Part shown: positions 9,093-17,817 of the stretch, one piece after another
How positions within the stretch are numbered: the stretch's first letter is position 1
How the letters are laid out: the number at the start of each line of letters is the position of its first letter
Assembly (NCBI RefSeq): GCF_001715195.1
Contig: NZ_MDWE01000011.1
Coordinates: 1-64,000, forward strand
DNA: 64,000 nucleotides
Origin: Rhodohalobacter halophilus
GTDB lineage: Bacteria; Bacteroidota; Rhodothermia; Balneolales; Balneolaceae
Direction: 5' to 3'
Program-made: the position numbers and the translations under genes
The notes under the pieces: generated by a model
The model's input: the letters and a program-made list of their open reading frames with translations, nothing else
Database searches by the model: none
What the model was told of the DNA's origin: nothing

Positions 9093-9923
9093 ATGGAATG
9101 GATACCGGAATGGTTCTTTGATTTAAACCCGATGATTCAGGCGCTGATTGGGGGCCTGTTTACCTGGGGGATGACGGCTCTTGGTGCAGCGGTGGTTTTC
9201 ACAACAAAAAATGTGGGACAGAAGCTACTTGACAGTATGCTTGGATTTGCTGCAGGAGTAATGATTGCAGCGAGTGTTTGGTCGCTAATTATTCCGTCTA
9301 TTGAAATGACAGAGTCGATGGGAGGGATTGGTTGGATGCCGGCCGCAATTGGGTTTTTAGCGGGGGGTGTTTTTCTAAGAGTTTGCGATGCTTACCTCCC
9401 TCATCTTCATATTGGTCTTCCTCGGGCAGATGCAGAAGGGATGGATACGAGCTGGCGCAGATCTACGCTTTTGGTCCTGGCCATCACCCTTCACAACATT
9501 CCTGAAGGGTTAGCAATTGGTGTACTTTTTGGCGCTGCAGCAACCGGAATTGATCCGACAGGAACGGCAACCATTGCCGGGGCCATTGTGCTTGCAATAG
9601 GTATAGGGATTCAAAATTTGCCTGAGGGAACCGCAGTTTCTGTACCACTCAGAAGAGAAGGTGTTGGGGTAGGGAAGAGTTTTTTCTATGGCCAGATCTC
9701 AGGTTTTGTGGAGCCCATCTTTGCAGTTCTGGGTGCGCTGGCCGTAATTTTCGTTCAGCCAATTTTGCCGTTTGCACTCGCCTTTGCTGCCGGAGCAATG
9801 ATCTATGTTGTAGTTGAAGAGCTGATCCCCGAGTCTCAACATCACGGAAATACCGATCTGGCAACCCTGGCAACAATGATTGGCTTTGTGATTATGATGA
9901 CACTGGATGTGGCTTTGGGTTAA
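9093..9923 (+). CDS. ZIP family divalent metal transporter
   Basis: 276-residue inner-membrane protein with about eight hydrophobic segments. The paired metal-site motifs of ZIP transporters are clear: HNIPEGLAIGV in the fourth segment and QNLPEGTAVSV in the fifth, as in the GufA/ZupT group. It moves Zn, Fe or Mn into the cytoplasm; specificity cannot be read from sequence, although the DtxR/MntR-like box upstream favours iron or manganese control. It is transcribed divergently from gcvP with a 266-base gap. The stop TAA overlaps the stop of the convergent DUF2459 gene. Confidence 0.92.
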   Translation: MEWIPEWFFDLNPMIQALIGGLFTWGMTALGAAVVFTTKNVGQKLLDSMLGFAAGVMIAASVWSLIIPSIEMTESMGGIGWMPAAIGFLAGGVFLRVCDAYLPHLHIGLPRADAEGMDTSWRRSTLLVLAITLHNIPEGLAIGVLFGAAATGIDPTGTATIAGAIVLAIGIGIQNLPEGTAVSVPLRREGVGVGKSFFYGQISGFVEPIFAVLGALAVIFVQPILPFALAFAAGAMIYVVVEELIPESQHHGNTDLATLATMIGFVIMMTLDVALG

Positions 9924-10564
9924 TTCGGTTGAATCTCCCGCCCATCTTTTTTTGCCTGGCTGATCACATTTCCCGACGTAAAGGCATAAAAGGGTGAGAT
10001 CGGGTAGCCGGTTGAGCGTAATGCCTTTGCCGTCCACCGATTAGAAGTTCTGGGAAGAAAGTAGTACCGGTTTGCCTCAAAGAAGGCCGAGTTTTGATAG
10101 AGCCCGTTACTATAAAAGATTAGATGTTCACCGTTTACTTTTAAGCTTTTGTCGATAAATTCACCAAGCTTCCTTGCACCTTCAGGGGTGATGTGAACTT
10201 CTACGATTTTACTTGATGGAAAATAGCGTTCCACGTTACGGTCAAATCCCACAATGTGTACAACACTTTTAGTGGGAAGAAGTGCTGCACGGGTCAAGAC
10301 TCCAAAACCTGCATCGGGGTTACTGTAGTATCGGGCGTCTCCCCATCCAAACATCAAGTTGTTTGCTTCAGGCAGTTCGGCATGTTTTGGCAGAAAATCG
10401 ACAATAAAATTTGCCTCAATTGCAATTCCGGCGTGCCACCCATGACTTACAATATATACGGGGATATTGCGATGGTCCGGATTTTCCGGATAGATCTCTT
10501 TGACCGGTTTTAAACAGCCCGTGAGAAGTGCGGCCAGTATTAAATGAGTGAAAAGACGTCTCAT
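9920..10564 (-). CDS. DUF2459 (TIGR02117-like) lipoprotein
   Basis: 214-residue protein with a lipoprotein signal (hydrophobic residues 5-15, lipobox LLTGC, Cys17), so probably anchored to an envelope membrane. The body matches DUF2459: IYIVSHGWHAGI-type strand with conserved His, FGWGDARYY, and a C-terminal TSNRWTAKALRSTGYPI segment. In relatives I recall, this last motif reads TCNTW; here the cysteine position is Ser. Function is unknown, but the region resembles papain/NlpC-like folds. It is the last gene of a four-gene minus-strand run with the amidotransferase, amidoligase and penicillin acylase (42-base gap). Confidence 0.8.
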   Translation of the reverse strand: MRRLFTHLILAALLTGCLKPVKEIYPENPDHRNIPVYIVSHGWHAGIAIEANFIVDFLPKHAELPEANNLMFGWGDARYYSNPDAGFGVLTRAALLPTKSVVHIVGFDRNVERYFPSSKIVEVHITPEGARKLGEFIDKSLKVNGEHLIFYSNGLYQNSAFFEANRYYFLPRTSNRWTAKALRSTGYPISPFYAFTSGNVISQAKKDGREIQPN

Positions 10565-10606
10565 ACATTTTGAGTTCGGTTGTGTGAAATAACGCCCTCA
10601 AACCGG

Positions 10607-11398
10607 TTACCGTACATTTTTAGCGGCTGCGGTTTTTACAAGTGTTTTAAAAATATTCCTTTGACGTTTGATCTGAATCAGATACTCAGGGTGCCACTGA
10701 ACACCAATGACAAAAGGGTAGTGTCGGTGTTCGAGCCCTTGTATAACATGATTGTGAAGTTCTTTTGCCACCAGGTCAACATTATGACCTGGGTCTTTGA
10801 TTGCCTGATTGTGGAGGGCATTCACGTTACATATATCAGTGCCTAAAATTTCGGCCAGTTTTGAATTAGGTGAAATTTGAACCCGTTTTTTTGGGAAAAT
10901 GGTTGCGATTTGCGGGCGTTCAGTGTAAAAACCGCTGATATCCTGATGGAGTGTTCCAAGAAAATGGACATTCATTAACTGCATTCCCCGGCAAATACCC
11001 AGAACAGGCTTTTTTTGATGTAGTGCACCTTCTAAAAGTTGCAACTCAAGTTTGTCTCGTTTAATGTCGATCGGGGCTGTTTTGGTAGAACGAAAATATC
11101 GGCTGACCCAATAAACCGGGAAAAAGATAATCGACAGAATCCATTCAAAAACGGTTCGTTTGTCTTTCGCTAACGTCGCTTTTTCAATTCGCTCCTCCCC
11201 ATATCGTCGGGGCTCTACATCTGCTCCGCCACCAAGGATGAGTCCATCCAATTGATCAATTTCTGATGGATTTTGTGGCTGAATCCGGAGAGGCTTTCCT
11301 CCAGCCAGCCAAACAGATAGAGCCGTGAAGAACCATGCGGCACCTCCACCGTGGTTTGGACCTGTAACGCCGATAACGGGCCTCTGTTTACCGAACAT
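10607..11398 (-). CDS. Class I glutamine amidotransferase-like (peptidase C26, PuuD-like)
   Basis: 263-residue GATase-1 domain protein of the gamma-glutamyl hydrolase (C26) group. The nucleophile elbow GICRGMQLMN carries Cys136, and His236/Glu238 are in GVQWHPEYL, completing the triad. ILGGGADVEP is the oxyanion-side motif. An unusual hydrophobic insertion, ILSIIFFPVYWVSRYF (about 88-103), lies between the family's FE helix and the nucleophile strand and could tether it to the membrane. The start overlaps the amidoligase gene by 11 bases. A role in cleaving or forming gamma-glutamyl amides with its neighbour is inferred. Confidence 0.88.
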   Translation of the reverse strand: MFGKQRPVIGVTGPNHGGGAAWFFTALSVWLAGGKPLRIQPQNPSEIDQLDGLILGGGADVEPRRYGEERIEKATLAKDKRTVFEWILSIIFFPVYWVSRYFRSTKTAPIDIKRDKLELQLLEGALHQKKPVLGICRGMQLMNVHFLGTLHQDISGFYTERPQIATIFPKKRVQISPNSKLAEILGTDICNVNALHNQAIKDPGHNVDLVAKELHNHVIQGLEHRHYPFVIGVQWHPEYLIQIKRQRNIFKTLVKTAAAKNVR

Positions 11399-12395
11399 TG
11401 TTCACCCAACGATCCATTAATTTAATCCATTTTTGATCAAAACCGATCAGCGTGTTCCGTTTCATTCGAAGCCAGGCACGGGAGTACTGGTCAAGAGATG
11501 TTTCATCATGGGCCAGCTCTTCAACCAGAACCCATCGATTCCATTCATCCGCCAGTGCCCAGTTTTCGTCCTCCAAAGAGCAGTTTGGAAGACGATAATG
11601 ATAAGTGGGTCGGGAAGAGGTTAGCTCTTCTTCAATTAAAGAGTTTGTGAGCCCTTCATTTAAATGCATAAACAGAGGGAGTAGGTCCAGCGGACGATTT
11701 CTCGAGTTGTCATATTTGAAGTAGTCGCGAATCAGTAACTCCAAATCCGGGCGGTAGTCGGGTTGAAGTATGTGTTGAATGTACTCCTCCTCATAAGCAT
11801 TGATAAACGGGGTAAGACGTCGGCTAATGTTAATTTTCGCATCTTTTCGAATCCACCCATCTAATAGTACATACGCACGCATAAACTTCAGAATGCTACC
11901 TGCAGACAGGTTGGGAGCCTCCGGATTGATATGCAGACCGAACGCATAGAGAAATGAACTGCCTGTACCTTTTACATGATTTTTTCTGAGCTCGTTCACC
12001 AGCCGATTTAGTTCACTCATTTTTGATAAGGGAATTGGCGGTGTGATAATTTCAAACGGAACGACAGAGGCTGCAGCTTCTTTCAAGGAATCTTCAATAG
12101 ACTCTTTTTTCTTGAACTGATCGAGGTTTATTCCAATTTTACGGAGCAGCTTCTCATACTTTTTCTCGCGTAAGAGCTGCGCATCCAGCTCAAGGACAAA
12201 AGTGCCCAAATTACTGTTTTGGATCTCAAATTTGTACGTAGAAATTTTCTGAAATTCACCGTTGTAGAGTTTTTTCACAATTTCAGCGGCAATCTCCATG
12301 GAGATACCTGTAAACTCAAACTCAAATCCCGTTTTGCGTTCATCTCCATTGGGATTAAATCTGTTTGGGGGAGTATGAAATTTTTTGCTGTTCAT
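11388..12395 (-). CDS. Putative amidoligase (Amidoligase_2, GS-like fold)
   Basis: 335-residue cytoplasmic protein. The N-terminal TGFEFEFTG (residues 22-30) matches the GxExE metal-binding opening of the Amidoligase_2 family (PF12224). A second acidic motif VPFEIITPPI followed by FGLHINPEAP corresponds to the family's E..SPPL and GxHxH-like strands. These are glutamine-synthetase-like enzymes predicted to make amide bonds using ATP; products are largely unknown. The 11-base overlap with the amidotransferase gene downstream repeats the amidoligase-amidotransferase pairing known from comparative genomics. Only 29 bases separate it from penicillin acylase upstream. Confidence 0.82.
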   Translation of the reverse strand: MNSKKFHTPPNRFNPNGDERKTGFEFEFTGISMEIAAEIVKKLYNGEFQKISTYKFEIQNSNLGTFVLELDAQLLREKKYEKLLRKIGINLDQFKKKESIEDSLKEAAASVVPFEIITPPIPLSKMSELNRLVNELRKNHVKGTGSSFLYAFGLHINPEAPNLSAGSILKFMRAYVLLDGWIRKDAKINISRRLTPFINAYEEEYIQHILQPDYRPDLELLIRDYFKYDNSRNRPLDLLPLFMHLNEGLTNSLIEEELTSSRPTYHYRLPNCSLEDENWALADEWNRWVLVEELAHDETSLDQYSRAWLRMKRNTLIGFDQKWIKLMDRWVNNVR

Positions 12396-12424
12396 TCAGT
12401 AAAGTAAGCAAAGTTGCGAACAAA

Positions 12425-14863
12425 TTAATTCGCTGTTAGCCGCAGAATCAACGGAATTGAGCTCATTTCAGAGGGTTTTTCCCGCATAAAGTTGAGTTCG
12501 AATAGCTCCCCTTCAATCCACGGATCCACGAACAGGTCGTAATCTTTTGAGCCGGGATTTCCACTCTGTCCTCCGGGGTAAACTCCATATCCGCGAACGC
12601 CGTTTGGATCGAGCTCAACAACCATACGCCAGGAGGGCCCATGACTTCCCCAAATTGCATTCACGGATTCATTGCTTCCGTCAGTATAGATATTGTAAAT
12701 GCCAAGGCCGGGAATTTGACCGAGATGATTGAGGTTCGTGTTATTATAGAATCCCCACTTCCATTCTGATTCTACAACTCCAAACTGTTCTCGAAGATTG
12801 TTCAATGCTTTTTCAAATGCAGGATTAACATGGTCAGAAAAAATTTCAATGTTCTCCGTATCAGGATCATCGAACCAGGGAGACTCGGGGTTATTAATGA
12901 TGAGATCAACTGTCACGTCACGGTCGGGTCTTCTCATTGGAATTTCAGTTCGGAATTTACTGCTCCAGATACTTCTGTAAAGTTCTTTCCACCACTCTCT
13001 GAAAATGGTTGGGGCAATCAGGTCTCCAAGATTTTGATAATCCCACTCATTGAGCTCATTTGAAAGATTCAGGTCGGCTTCATCCAGTCTATTTACATCT
13101 AAGGCGCTAAGCATGGCAGGCAGAACACGTTCAGCATGATAGCTGTAGGAGTCCATTAGCAGATCACTGAAATCCTGAACAGTAATGTTTTCCATTTCAG
13201 AAAGCCGGTCATTAATCCGGCGGCCACGTTCAAACGGTGCAAATGATTCACCCAAATAGTATGGATAATCCTCTGAGGTGGGATATTGATTTGCAGCACT
13301 TAAATATCCCCGTTCCGGATTCAATGCATATGGATTGTGTTCATATGGAATATAGACTGACCAATCATATTGAGAATCGGAACCGTCGCTTACGGTCCTG
13401 CCCTGGAACTCCCATTTGAGAGGGAATTTACCGCCGGTTTGAATGGCAATATTTCCATCCGTCCCGGCATAATTCATATTTTGGGCGGGAGCTTTATAGG
13501 TTTCGAAAGCCTCCCTGAAATCTTGATAACCCTCTCCCCGATTCAATTTATAAAATGTAAGAAGCTCGTTGGATGGTTCATGCCCAATCCATGTAAGTGC
13601 ATGATCTCGCTGAATGGTATTGGAAACGGGTGTCTCTTCCCGGGATTCGTACACCGGCCCATGATGTGTGAATAGGATTGTATCCTGAACGACACTACCC
13701 GATTTAGATCGGATTTCTTCGATACGCTCTTCAGTTGGGAGCCACTCTCCATCATGGAGGTAATGAGTTCTATCATCATCACGGAAAGTTATTTCGTACC
13801 AGTCCATTACATCAGCCCCGGTATTTGTGGAGCCCCACGCAATGTGTTCATTAAATCCGACTATTACGGTTGGCGTACCTTGCAGACTTACGCCATAGAC
13901 GTTTTGGCTGGGAGTATGGAGCTGAACCTCATACCAAATGGAAGGCATACTCATATTCAAATGCATATCGTTGGAGAGAATCGGGTACCCACCTTCTGTT
14001 TTACTCCCATCCACTACCCAGTTGTTGCTTCCGTTGAAGGGGTGTGGCTGCCAAAGCTCAATCTGTTCTGCATAAGAGGGTTGGTGGAGCACCTCCGGCT
14101 GAGGGACAGTTTTAGGTTCAAAATTCCACTCTGTTTCTTCCGGTACGATCGGGTCCATCAGTTCCGGCCGTTTACTTAAAAAATCATTTACAAAATCCTC
14201 TCCGAGATGAGCCATTGTATTACTGGTTTGCACGTCCTCTGATCGTGCGGCAAGCATCTGGGTCATATATTTCAGTAGCAGGGCTGTATTAATCGGTTTC
14301 CACTCAGCCGGTTTAACGTTTAAAATTTTGTACTCGATCGGATAACGATCATAACTGAGCGACTGAATGTAGGTATTCACTCCGTCCGCATAGGCGTTGA
14401 CCGCATTGGATACAATCGGATCAGAGCTGATCTCTTCCATAGCCCGCTCAGCTCCATAAACCATGCCGAGCCTTCGCTGATTTTTGTCATATTCGATTAG
14501 ATCATCACCCAGCCACTCAGCCAGATACCCACCGGCAGCCCGGATTTGTAACTCCATCTGAAATAGCCGGTCGCGTGCGGTTACATATCCCTGGGTGAAG
14601 TAGAGATCGTATTCGTTTTGGGCGAAGATGTGCGGAACCCCTCGCTCGTCATAAAACACATCAACATTATCCGATAAATGCTCTGATGTAAGGTTGATTT
14701 CCCCTTGAAGTGCCGTTGTTTCTGCATTCCCCCAAAAACCACTTTTGGGATGAAAAAATGAACCTGCAGGCGGGAGTGGGCCCAGTGGGTTTACGTAGAG
14801 ATAAAGAGTGGCAATGAATAGGAGTGAAAAAAGTAGTGCCGAAATTTTTGGATTCAGACTCAT
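12425..14863 (-). CDS. Penicillin acylase family protein (Ntn hydrolase)
   Basis: 812-residue amidohydrolase of the S45 family, with a hydrophobic N-terminal anchor (residues 7-24) placing it in the periplasm. The alpha-chain start VYDERGVPHIFAQN-like region (about 69-83) is typical. The autocatalytic nucleophile is predicted as Ser279 in NGSNNW, where the precursor is cleaved into alpha and beta chains; SNDMHLNMSMPSIWYE follows as in relatives. Family members hydrolyse N-acyl amides (beta-lactam side chains, acyl-homoserine lactones, cyclic lipopeptides), and the natural substrate here is unknown. It is probably the first gene of the run leading into the amidoligase. Confidence 0.92.
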   Translation of the reverse strand: MSLNPKISALLFSLLFIATLYLYVNPLGPLPPAGSFFHPKSGFWGNAETTALQGEINLTSEHLSDNVDVFYDERGVPHIFAQNEYDLYFTQGYVTARDRLFQMELQIRAAGGYLAEWLGDDLIEYDKNQRRLGMVYGAERAMEEISSDPIVSNAVNAYADGVNTYIQSLSYDRYPIEYKILNVKPAEWKPINTALLLKYMTQMLAARSEDVQTSNTMAHLGEDFVNDFLSKRPELMDPIVPEETEWNFEPKTVPQPEVLHQPSYAEQIELWQPHPFNGSNNWVVDGSKTEGGYPILSNDMHLNMSMPSIWYEVQLHTPSQNVYGVSLQGTPTVIVGFNEHIAWGSTNTGADVMDWYEITFRDDDRTHYLHDGEWLPTEERIEEIRSKSGSVVQDTILFTHHGPVYESREETPVSNTIQRDHALTWIGHEPSNELLTFYKLNRGEGYQDFREAFETYKAPAQNMNYAGTDGNIAIQTGGKFPLKWEFQGRTVSDGSDSQYDWSVYIPYEHNPYALNPERGYLSAANQYPTSEDYPYYLGESFAPFERGRRINDRLSEMENITVQDFSDLLMDSYSYHAERVLPAMLSALDVNRLDEADLNLSNELNEWDYQNLGDLIAPTIFREWWKELYRSIWSSKFRTEIPMRRPDRDVTVDLIINNPESPWFDDPDTENIEIFSDHVNPAFEKALNNLREQFGVVESEWKWGFYNNTNLNHLGQIPGLGIYNIYTDGSNESVNAIWGSHGPSWRMVVELDPNGVRGYGVYPGGQSGNPGSKDYDLFVDPWIEGELFELNFMREKPSEMSSIPLILRLTAN

Positions 14864-14945
14864 CAGATTGTTTTTGAATTAGACAAGTCAACGTTACCAA
14901 AATTGCCCGAGACGGAAAAGTCTACTTATTCACCCTTTTCAACAA

Positions 14946-15716
14946 TTAAAAAGAGAGTACAATCCCGTTCTTTAGCTCATAGGTCAGTTTAGGTACATCA
15001 ATGACGGGCTCAACGTCATAAGTCATCGTAAAGTTTACCCTGAACGTGAGCGAACGGCTCATGCGGATATTCAGCTGATTTTCTGAGGTAGCCCTGGGTT
15101 TGAAGAATCTGTCGGGGCGCGCCTGGTAATAACCGATCATTGTAAGAGAGGTTTGTTCGTTAAGATCTCCCCGGATGACCAGATTACTTGTACTTTTAAG
15201 GAGTTCGTTCTGAACACTCACCTCATTATTGAGCCCCCAGTCTTCGTATTCATACATCAAGCCGGTAGAAAAATGACCGCGGAGATGGTCTCTGCTGAGG
15301 AACGTATATCGAACCCCGGCGCCGCCAAGTGCGCGATTCTGCAATCCCAGGTTGTTGTTGTACTGATACTGAGTGAAGATTTCGGGAGAGAGAGTTTTTT
15401 CGCGTTGGAAGGTAGCTCGCAGGTGAACATATCCATTACTGACCAGAGAGTTGCCATCTACGTTTACCAAGTCGATACTGCTGAGCATCAGGTAGCTGTG
15501 CCGGTCGGAAAAGTAGGAGGCGTTGGCTTGGCCACCCACTTTGATGACCCGGTCGTTGTATTTATTCAATGAGAAGTCGGTGCCCAGTTCACCGGTCCAC
15601 CCGTTACTGTTTCCGTCGGCACGGTTTCTCTCAACATTTAATACCTGTGAAGATGCGAGCTCTGCGGTGAAAAGGAGAGCCACAAATAGCGTCAGGGATT
15701 TTAGTAGTAGATTCAT
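14946..15716 (-). CDS. Secreted beta-barrel protein, DUF481-like
   Basis: I take the ATG at 15714-15716, which gives a clean signal peptide (MNLLLKSLTLFVALLFTAEL, cleavage near ASSQ); a longer frame to 15788 adds 24 residues with no signal character. The 256-residue product has alternating amphipathic strands, ends in aromatic-hydrophobic LSF, and has DUF481-like features such as GGAGVRYTFL and YEYEDWG. An outer-membrane barrel is likely. Function is unknown. It lies between the DDAH-type gene and penicillin acylase on the same strand with gaps of 113 and 82 bases, so co-transcription is possible but not evident. Confidence 0.72.
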   Translation of the reverse strand: MNLLLKSLTLFVALLFTAELASSQVLNVERNRADGNSNGWTGELGTDFSLNKYNDRVIKVGGQANASYFSDRHSYLMLSSIDLVNVDGNSLVSNGYVHLRATFQREKTLSPEIFTQYQYNNNLGLQNRALGGAGVRYTFLSRDHLRGHFSTGLMYEYEDWGLNNEVSVQNELLKSTSNLVIRGDLNEQTSLTMIGYYQARPDRFFKPRATSENQLNIRMSRSLTFRVNFTMTYDVEPVIDVPKLTYELKNGIVLSF

Positions 15717-15829
15717 GTAAAACGGTTGATTGTAGATATTAAAAAAGTGCACAGCATGTACTCCGGAATAGTAGAGAGATGTGTGCACTTAACGTAAAAT
15801 TTTATTCAAAGAGTTTTTTAAAATCGGAA

Positions 15830-16735
15830 TTACCAGAGAAGCATTTTCATGCAAAAAACACTTCCGCCGCTCTTGATGTACTCAAACGTGCTGTATTCGT
15901 GTACAGAAAACCCTGCATCACGCAACTTTTGATTCACATCGGTGCAGCCTTGCTGAATCAGTACGTTTTTCCCGTCCGGGCAGGTAGCGTTGACAGCAAA
16001 AAGTTTTTCAGCTTCGTACTGTGTAGCTTCAATTACGTTGTCAAAAAGTTTGTAAATCATCTCCAGCCCTTCTTCCTGAAAAGCGTCAGGATAGATTAGT
16101 ACGCTATTTTCATTCAGCATGGCCATGCAGGTGTCGAGATGATAAAATTTATCATCCGTCAACTCCAATGCCACAACGGGTGTATTCAGTTTGTCGGATA
16201 TCTGGTCATACGCCTTGAGGGATGAACGGAATCCATACCCGCCCCAAAGCAGACGCTTTTTAAAATGCCAAAGTGCATCACCCATGCCTTCAAAATCGTC
16301 TACTTCTGAGCTATCCAGGTAATCAATTTCATATCCCATCTGACGATAAAACTTTTCAATGTGAGGAACTTCATCCTTTCGCTCGGCGGAGTGCATGATA
16401 CTCATGAGAACTTTCTTTTTCCCATTTTCATCAATAAAAGGAAGGCTCTGATTCGCGCAGAACACCATGTCGGGTAAACCCTGAACCCCATCCAGTTTGT
16501 GAACAGTAAACCCAAGTTCCTCATAGCCATCCACCAAGTGCTCCCATTCATTCTGAGCCTGCATCTTATCCACTCGTCCCACGTGATCTTTCATATGCGG
16601 GTTGATGACATACTCAACATCAAAATAGGTAGGTTTAACGGTTAGCACCTGTTTTGGCGCCGGCATGGACGGGATATCAGAAAGAGTAAAATCGATTTGT
16701 GCCGCAGAAGTGTATATTTTTTTCATAGGAGTCAT
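15830..16735 (-). CDS. Arginine deiminase/DDAH-type amidinohydrolase (COG1834-like)
   Basis: 301-residue pentein-fold enzyme. Motifs in order: PDMVFCANQ, FEGMGDALW, GGYGFRSS, FYHLDTCMAML (catalytic His) and SGGSVFCMKM with the nucleophile Cys295 near the C-terminus. Relatives hydrolyse arginine or dimethylarginine guanidino groups to citrulline; the exact substrate is not readable. In many relatives the acidic motif reads FEGEGD; here Glu is replaced by Met. Start could be Met1 or Met4 (MKKIYTSA); the second fits the family better. It is divergent from the DUF58 gene. Confidence 0.85.
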   Translation of the reverse strand: MTPMKKIYTSAAQIDFTLSDIPSMPAPKQVLTVKPTYFDVEYVINPHMKDHVGRVDKMQAQNEWEHLVDGYEELGFTVHKLDGVQGLPDMVFCANQSLPFIDENGKKKVLMSIMHSAERKDEVPHIEKFYRQMGYEIDYLDSSEVDDFEGMGDALWHFKKRLLWGGYGFRSSLKAYDQISDKLNTPVVALELTDDKFYHLDTCMAMLNENSVLIYPDAFQEEGLEMIYKLFDNVIEATQYEAEKLFAVNATCPDGKNVLIQQGCTDVNQKLRDAGFSVHEYSTFEYIKSGGSVFCMKMLLW

Positions 16736-16899
16736 TTATTGGATGATTTCTCTCAGTTAGACCTGAGTGAATAACCGGTCAGGGTTTGTTCACGTACATA
16801 AGAGCTTATAAGGTTAAGAAATTTACCTGCCATCTTCCACAGCGCCTGTTTAGAAAATTCTGTTTTTGACGATAATGGTGAAAAAGGATAGGTTCCCAC

Positions 16900-17817
16900 A
16901 TGCTACTAAATCCAGATCTGTTATCGCAGCTTGCCCCGCTCGAGTTGAAAGCCCGAAGAATTGTTGAAGGGTTTATATCCGGTCTTCATAAAAGTCCGTA
17001 TCACGGATTTAGTGTGGAGTTTGCCGAACATAAACCCTATAACCAGGGAGACGATTTTAAACACATTGACTGGAAGGTGTATGGAAAAACCGAACGGTTT
17101 TATGTGAAAAAATATGAGGCGGAAACCAATCTCCGGGCTCATGTTGTACTGGATATCAGCAGCTCTATGAATTACAAATATTTTGCTGATTGGAGTAAAC
17201 TCACCTATTCCGTCCACTATGCGGCAGCCTTGATGCACATGATGAATCGACAGCGTGATGCGTGTGGTTTGGTTCTTTTTGATGATCAGGTTCACGAGAT
17301 GATTCCTCCAAAGTCTTCCTACACTCACTTGAGAATGCTTTTCAATCGATTGAAGAAAGTGATGGAGGATAATCCGGGGGCTGAAGAGGTCAGGCGATCG
17401 GCATCTGCGGATGCACTCAACCAGTTAGCAGAAAACCTTAAGCGGAGAAGCCTGGTTGTAATAATTACCGACCTTTTTGAAAACGTGAAGGGTCACGATG
17501 AACTGATTTCGTCTTTACGTCATTTGCGGCATAAGCGGCACGAAGTGTTGTTGTTTAATGTGTTGGAGCATAAGAGTGAACGTGATCTCGATTTCCCGGA
17601 TGGGCAATATCTGTTTGAAGATATGGAGACCGGCCGGCAGCTCGAGATGAATCCGGCGCAGTTTAGAAACTCCTATCAACAAAAAGTTGAGGAGTACACA
17701 CGAAAGTTTAAGATAGCTTGCAGCGAGGCAGGCGTGGATTTTGAGGAGATCGATACGCAAAAACCGTTTGATCTTGCTCTTCTGGCCTATCTGAACAAGC
17801 GAAAACGGTTGGCCTGA
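16900..17817 (+). CDS. DUF58 domain protein (vWA-like)
   Basis: 305-residue cytoplasmic protein of the DUF58 family. The signature PYNQGDDFKHIDWKVYGK (residues 47-64) is present, followed by a von Willebrand A-like domain with a MIDAS-type DISSSMNY motif and ITDLFENV later. Such proteins usually sit beside MoxR AAA+ ATPases and take part in protein complex assembly; no MoxR gene is adjacent here, so its partner must be elsewhere. Its stop TGA directly abuts the stop of the convergent SDR gene (TGATCA at 17815-17820). Confidence 0.9.
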   Translation: MLLNPDLLSQLAPLELKARRIVEGFISGLHKSPYHGFSVEFAEHKPYNQGDDFKHIDWKVYGKTERFYVKKYEAETNLRAHVVLDISSSMNYKYFADWSKLTYSVHYAAALMHMMNRQRDACGLVLFDDQVHEMIPPKSSYTHLRMLFNRLKKVMEDNPGAEEVRRSASADALNQLAENLKRRSLVVIITDLFENVKGHDELISSLRHLRHKRHEVLLFNVLEHKSERDLDFPDGQYLFEDMETGRQLEMNPAQFRNSYQQKVEEYTRKFKIACSEAGVDFEEIDTQKPFDLALLAYLNKRKRLA

